Below, one piece after another: positions 59,940 to 64,000 of a stretch of DNA of 64,000 bases (position 1 is its first letter; each line of letters opens with the position of its first letter). The position numbers were made by a program, and so were the translations under genes. Source of the stretch: Micromonospora lupini (GTDB taxonomy: Bacteria > Actinomycetota > Actinomycetes > Mycobacteriales > Micromonosporaceae). The notes under the pieces were generated by a model. That model made no database searches and was not told the DNA's origin. It saw nothing but the letters and a program-made list of their open reading frames with translations. The stretch lies in NCBI RefSeq assembly GCF_026342015.1, contig NZ_JAPENL010000002.1, forward strand, positions 687,001 to 751,000, given 5' to 3'.

Positions 59940-62900
59940 ATGCGCCCGCGCCGCACGACAGCAGCGCTCGCGATCGCCACCGCCGCAGTGACCGTCACGG
60001 CCCTCGGCGTCACACCCACCGCGGCCAGCGCCGCGCCCACCGACCTGTTCATCTCGGAGTACGTCGAAGGCTCGTCGAACAACAAGGCGATCGAGCTGTT
60101 CAACGGCACCGGCGCCGCCGTCGACCTCACCGCGGGCGGCTACCAGCTCCAGCTCTACTTCAACGGCGCCACCACGGCGACCACCGTCGCGCTGGCCGGG
60201 AACGTGGCCGCCGGGGACGTGTTCGTGTTCGCCAGCGCGTCGGCCGGGGCGGCCATCCTCGCCCAGGCCGACCAGACCACCGGGGCGAGCCTGTTCAACG
60301 GCGACGACGCGATAGTGCTGCGCCGGGGCGCCACAGTGCTCGACTCGATCGGCCAGGTGGGCGTCGACCCGGGCGCCGAGTGGGGCGCCGGCGCGACCAG
60401 CACTGCCGACAACACGCTGCGCCGGCTGCCCTCGGTGACGGCGGGCGACACCGACCCGACGGACGCGTTCGACCCCGCCGCGCAGTGGGCCGGTCTCCCG
60501 GTCGACACCTTCGACGGGCTCGGCTCGCACACCGTGGACGGCGGTGGCCCGACCGACGTGCCGGCCACGCTTACCTGCGGCGGACCGCTGGTCACCGCCT
60601 CCGGAACGGCAGCGAGCCGCGAGGTGTCCGCCACCGACCCCGACGACACGATCGTCGACCTGGCGGTGACCGCGGTCAGTCCGAGCCCCACCTCCGGCTC
60701 GATCACCCGTACCGCCCTCACCCCTGCCGAGCAGGTGGGTGGCACCGCCCGCGCCACCATCGGCGCGAGCGCCGACCTCACCGCCGGGGCGTACACAGTC
60801 ACCGTGACCGCGACCGACGCGGGCGGCGGCACCGCAAGCTGCGTGCTGGCCGTGCAGGTGACCCGGGAGCTGACAGTCGGCGAGGTGCAGGGCCCGACCA
60901 CCGACGCCGAGTCCGGCCCCGCCGACCGGTCGCCGCTCGCACCGGCGAGCGGCAACGGCACGAGCAGCACGCTGTACGACGTCCGTGGCGTGATCACCCA
61001 GTTGACGCTGGCCCGTACGTCGGCCGGTGCGGAGCAGAACGGGTTCTTCCTGCAGAGCCGCAGCGGTGACACCGACGGTGACCCGACCAGCTCCGACGGC
61101 ATCTTCGTGTTCATGGGCGCGTTCACGTCGCTGATCGGCGGCTACGTGCCGACTGTCGGCGACGAGGTGGTGCTCCGGGCCCGGGTGTCGGAGTACTACA
61201 CCTTCACCCAGCTCTCCGGCGCGTCGCTGGTCCGCCGGATCGCCACCGGCCTGGACGTGGACACGACTGTCACGGTGACCGACGCGGTGCCGCCGGTCGA
61301 GCTGACCGACGCGCAGCGTTTCTGGGAGCGGCACGAGGGCGCCCGCCTGCGCGTACGCGCGGGCAGCGGTGCGGTGAGCGGTCGCGACGTCTTCTCGTCC
61401 ACTGCGGACGCGGAGCTGTGGGTCGTCGACCGGGACGATCCGTTGCGGGACCGCGCCGACCCGTACGCCAGGCGGGTCTTCCGGGACTCGCACCCGCTGG
61501 ACAACGACCCGACACGGCGCTTCGACGACGGCAACGGTCAGCGCGTGCTGCTCGGCAGCATGGGCGTGAAGGGCACTGCCAGAGACAGCACGGCGCTGCT
61601 CCCGCCGGCCCACACCTTCGACACGCTGCGCGCGGACGCGGTGGGCGGCGTCTACTACTCCTTCGAGAAATACGGCGTGCAGGTCGAGCGGGCCGAGTTC
61701 GACGCCGGGGCCGACCCGTCGAAGAACAACCCGCCGAAGCCGGCCGACCGTTCCCAGGAGGTCGCGGTCGCCACGTACAACGTGGAGAACCTGTACGACT
61801 ACCGCGACGACCCGTTCGACGGCTGCGACTTCACAGGTAACGCCGGCTGCCCGGGCGTCGACCCGCCGTTCGACTACGTGCCGAGCAGCGAGGCGGACTA
61901 CCGCGAGCACCTGACGTCGCTCGCCGACCAGATCGTCTCCGATCTGCACGCGCCCGATCTGATCCTGGTGCAGGAGGCCGAGGACCAGGACATCTGCACG
62001 ATCTCCGGGACGGCGCTGGCCTGCGGTGACACCAACAACGCAGACGGCGCTCCGGACAGCATCCAGGATTTGGCGCTCGCGGTGGCGGCGGCCGGCGGGC
62101 CGGCGTACGCCGCCGCCTACGACCGGACCGGCGCGGACGCCCGCGGTATCACCGCCGCGTTCCTGTACCGCACCGACAGGCTGTCGGTGGCGGCGGCGAC
62201 GGCTGACGACCCGCTGCTGGGCTCCGCGCCGACGGTCCAGTACCGCGCGGCAGGGCTGCCCGGCAACGCCGACGTGCAGAACCCGAAGGCCCTCAACGCG
62301 GTGTTGCCGGCCGACGTGGACACGTCGACAGGCAGGGACGGGAACAACGTCTTCACCCGCGCCCCCCAGTTGGGCAAATTCACTGTGGCCGCGGCGCCCG
62401 GCTCGACCGAGCGGTTCACGCTGTATGCGCTGAGCAACCACTACTCCTCCGGGCCGGACGGCCGGATCGGGCAGCGGCGGGAGCAGGCGGCGTACGGCGC
62501 GGCGATCGTCACCGCGATCGAGGCGGCCGACCAGAGCGCCCGGGTGGTCTACGGCGGGGACCTGAACGTCTTCCCCCGCCCGGACGATCCCATCGCCACC
62601 GCCGCTCAGCCGACGCCGTCGGACCAGCTCGCCCCGCTCTACGAGGCCGGACTGCACAACCTGTGGGACACCCTCGTCGCCCAGGTGCCGGCGTCGGCCT
62701 ACTCGTACAGCTTCGAGGGGCAGGCGCAGACGCTCGACCACCTGTTCGTCAACGACGCGCTCTACGGCGACCTGGTGCAGGTGCGGGCGGCGCACATCAA
62801 CGCCGACTGGCCGGCGGAGTTCACCGGTGACGGGTCGCGGGGCTCCAGCGACCACGACCCGCAGGTGGCGAGGTTCCGGTCCCGGGCGTCGTTGACGGTC

Positions 62901-63218
62901 GCCGACACCACTGTGGTCGAGGGCGACCAGGGCACCCGGCAGCTCACCTTCACGGCGACCGTGTCGCGGCCGTCGTCCCAGCCGGTGCTGCTCTGCGCCG
63001 CAACAGTCGGGCTCACGGCGCAGGCAGGCTCGGACTTCGACGCGTACGCCGGTTGCCGGGTGTTGGCCGCAGGCCAGACGTCGGTGGCGTTCCCGGTGAC
63101 CGTGCGCGGCGACCGGAAGCGGGAAGCGGACGAGAGGTTGACGCTGTTGGTGGCCGGCGTACCCGGCCTGCGGCTGGCCGACCCGCTGGCGGTCGGCACG
63201 ATCACCAACGACGACTGA
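59940..63218 (+). CDS. Secreted ExeM/NucH-type extracellular nuclease
   Basis: 1092 residues. Signal peptide (about 1-31, ending SAA) leads to a lamin-tail-like domain (about 35-165, DLFISEYVEGSSNNKAIELF), a spacer beta domain, an OB-fold-like region (about 310-470), an endonuclease/exonuclease/phosphatase domain (about 600-985) with VATYNVENLYDYR, VQEAEDQD, YGGDLNVFP and the SSDHDPQV active site, and a C-terminal Calx-beta/adhesion-like domain. This layout matches ExeM and NucH nucleases that degrade extracellular DNA for phosphate. The upstream region has a gttcac half-site and a GTTAGGCACCTTAAC-like near palindrome. Confidence 0.93.
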   Translation: MRPRRTTAALAIATAAVTVTALGVTPTAASAAPTDLFISEYVEGSSNNKAIELFNGTGAAVDLTAGGYQLQLYFNGATTATTVALAGNVAAGDVFVFASASAGAAILAQADQTTGASLFNGDDAIVLRRGATVLDSIGQVGVDPGAEWGAGATSTADNTLRRLPSVTAGDTDPTDAFDPAAQWAGLPVDTFDGLGSHTVDGGGPTDVPATLTCGGPLVTASGTAASREVSATDPDDTIVDLAVTAVSPSPTSGSITRTALTPAEQVGGTARATIGASADLTAGAYTVTVTATDAGGGTASCVLAVQVTRELTVGEVQGPTTDAESGPADRSPLAPASGNGTSSTLYDVRGVITQLTLARTSAGAEQNGFFLQSRSGDTDGDPTSSDGIFVFMGAFTSLIGGYVPTVGDEVVLRARVSEYYTFTQLSGASLVRRIATGLDVDTTVTVTDAVPPVELTDAQRFWERHEGARLRVRAGSGAVSGRDVFSSTADAELWVVDRDDPLRDRADPYARRVFRDSHPLDNDPTRRFDDGNGQRVLLGSMGVKGTARDSTALLPPAHTFDTLRADAVGGVYYSFEKYGVQVERAEFDAGADPSKNNPPKPADRSQEVAVATYNVENLYDYRDDPFDGCDFTGNAGCPGVDPPFDYVPSSEADYREHLTSLADQIVSDLHAPDLILVQEAEDQDICTISGTALACGDTNNADGAPDSIQDLALAVAAAGGPAYAAAYDRTGADARGITAAFLYRTDRLSVAAATADDPLLGSAPTVQYRAAGLPGNADVQNPKALNAVLPADVDTSTGRDGNNVFTRAPQLGKFTVAAAPGSTERFTLYALSNHYSSGPDGRIGQRREQAAYGAAIVTAIEAADQSARVVYGGDLNVFPRPDDPIATAAQPTPSDQLAPLYEAGLHNLWDTLVAQVPASAYSYSFEGQAQTLDHLFVNDALYGDLVQVRAAHINADWPAEFTGDGSRGSSDHDPQVARFRSRASLTVADTTVVEGDQGTRQLTFTATVSRPSSQPVLLCAATVGLTAQAGSDFDAYAGCRVLAAGQTSVAFPVTVRGDRKREADERLTLLVAGVPGLRLADPLAVGTITNDD

Positions 63219-63233
63219 TCCGCAGGCGCCGTC

Positions 63234-63275
63234 AGCGGCCCGCCGTCCGGGTTTCTCCCCGGGCGGCGGGCCGCT
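63234..63275 (+). terminator. Hairpin terminator of the nuclease gene
   Basis: 18-bp stem (63234-63251 with 63258-63275), one G-T wobble, 6-nt loop, starting 15 bp after the stop. Confidence 0.85.
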
Positions 63276-63378
63276 CTCCGTTCACGCTCGGACAGCACCG
63301 GCGACGCTCGCGGATGTAACGCCGCTTCGCTGCCGAGCCAATGAAGGGGTGTAAGGACGGCCAACGAGAGGACGGCCC

Positions 63379-63948
63379 GTGAACAGCCCGAGCCCCGGCG
63401 GGGACGACCTGACCGCCATCGGTACGGATCCAGCGGCGTTCGAGCGGTTCTACCGTCGGCACGTCGAGACGATCGGTCGGTTCGTCGCCCGCCGCGTCGA
63501 CGATCCACACACCGCCGCGGACCTCACGGCCGAGGTGTTCCTGGCGGTGATCGACTCCGCAGCCGGTTACCGGCCCGAGCGCGGTAACGAACGGGCCTGG
63601 CTCTTCGGGGTGGCCCGCAACGTCATCGCGGCCGAACACCGCCGGGCGACCCGACTCCTACGGGCCAGTGGTCGCGTGGCGGGTCGACGGCTGTTGGAAG
63701 CCGACGACATCGCCCGGATCGAGGAGCGCATCGACGCGGAGTCGCTTGCCCGCCGCACCTACCGGGCCCTCGACGGCCTGCCGGAGCACACGCGAGCCCT
63801 GCTGGAACTCGTCGCCGTCGACGGCCTGTCCCTGACCGAGGCGGCCGGCGCGCTCGGGATCTCCCCGGTGGCGGCCCGGGTCCGGGTGCACCGGGCCCGC
63901 CGGGCGGTACGCCTCGCGCTCGCCACGTCCGAATCCGCGCTGGTCTGA
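63379..63948 (+). CDS. ECF RNA polymerase sigma factor
   Basis: 189 residues with sigma region 2 (FERFYRRHVETIGRFVARRV, DLTAEVFLAVIDSA, NERAWLFGVARNVIAAEHRR) and region 4 (ALLELVAVDGLSLTEAAGALG, AARVRVHRARRAVR). No long C-terminal extension. It directs RNA polymerase to a limited set of promoters, possibly including its own. The gene immediately downstream (from 63966) is the usual place for its anti-sigma partner. GTG start after gaggacggccc. Confidence 0.93.
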   Translation: MNSPSPGGDDLTAIGTDPAAFERFYRRHVETIGRFVARRVDDPHTAADLTAEVFLAVIDSAAGYRPERGNERAWLFGVARNVIAAEHRRATRLLRASGRVAGRRLLEADDIARIEERIDAESLARRTYRALDGLPEHTRALLELVAVDGLSLTEAAGALGISPVAARVRVHRARRAVRLALATSESALV

Positions 63949-63965
63949 CCGGAGGAATGAGCGCC

Positions 63966-64000
63966 ATGACCCACACCGAGAAGCCACTGGGCACCTTCGA
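63966..64000 (+). CDS. Start of a gene downstream of the sigma factor (truncated by window end)
   Basis: Only the first 11 codons are visible (MTHTEKPLGTF). A ggagg ribosome site at 63951-63955 supports ATG 63966; an in-frame ATG at 63957 is too close to it. By position it could encode an anti-sigma factor or a membrane partner. No function can be read. Confidence 0.5.
   Translation, partial: MTHTEKPLGTF

Noticed and set aside
59853-62855. 1000-residue minus-strand open frame opposite the nuclease
   Set aside because: Val/Arg/Gly-rich shadow; the plus strand has a signal peptide and intact nuclease motifs.
1-64000. CRISPR arrays, tRNA and rRNA genes
   Set aside because: No regularly spaced repeats with unique spacers, no cloverleaf or rRNA signature sequences were recognised on either strand by reading.

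Overview
The window is chromosomal DNA of a very GC-rich actinobacterium. Many genes start with GTG, several neighbours overlap as ATGA or GTGA, hairpin terminators lack U-tracts, and the gene repertoire (SARP regulator, ECF sigma factor, Ser/Thr kinase, polyphosphate-type glucokinase, LacI-controlled arabinan locus, ExeM-type nuclease) points to Micromonosporaceae, most likely Micromonospora or a relative. That placement is inference from gene content. No rRNA, tRNA or CRISPR array was seen.

Layout. 0-7.4 kb: a SARP-type regulator with an unusual membrane/HhH tail, a secreted lipoprotein, and a complete five-gene branched-chain-amino-acid-type ABC transporter (binding lipoprotein, livG, livF, livH, livM) on the minus strand. 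7.4-8.8 kb: a gene-free 1.4-kb stretch packed with three tandem-repeat arrays and several hairpins. 8.8-16.5 kb: secreted glycerophosphodiesterase, a TrkH/TrkA potassium system, a Ser/Thr kinase with a CBM2-like outer domain, a membrane spermidine-synthase-like protein and a secreted coiled-coil peptidoglycan-peptidase-like protein. 16.7-21 kb: an overlapping signalling operon (REC-SpoIIE phosphatase, CHASE3 histidine kinase, single-domain response regulator, inositol-phosphatase-like enzyme). 21.3-28.5 kb: a large membrane M28 peptidase, an NB-ARC/TPR STAND protein, threonine/serine dehydratase and a 2OG-Fe(II) oxygenase.

28.7-38 kb is an accessory stretch of small genes: TetR with a VOC/aldo-keto reductase operon, an XRE regulator divergent from a small Cys-rich protein, DUF4279 and Imm32-like orphan proteins, P-loop kinases, NUDIX, a kinase gene with an internal deletion, and a 1.1-kb IS481-like element whose catalytic domain is replaced by an unrelated gene between intact 46-bp ends. 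38-42.5 kb returns to housekeeping-like genes (Smr, TPR, glucokinase, ABC-F, BON-methyltransferase).

42.5-49.5 kb is an arabinan/arabino-oligosaccharide locus: LacI repressor, tandem operators, GH51 arabinofuranosidase, binding lipoprotein, two permeases and a GH43 lipoprotein, but no ATPase. 49.5-64 kb holds an amino-acid permease, secreted family-10-like glycosidase, secreted phospholipase A2, an adenylyl-cyclase/NB-ARC regulator, an FmdB zinc ribbon, a membrane lytic transglycosylase, a double-GNAT acetyltransferase, a 1092-residue secreted nuclease and an ECF sigma factor with the start of its partner gene. Two almost identical perfect hairpins (22-25-bp stems, both with 16-nt loops) sit between convergent genes at 42.5 and 53.7 kb.
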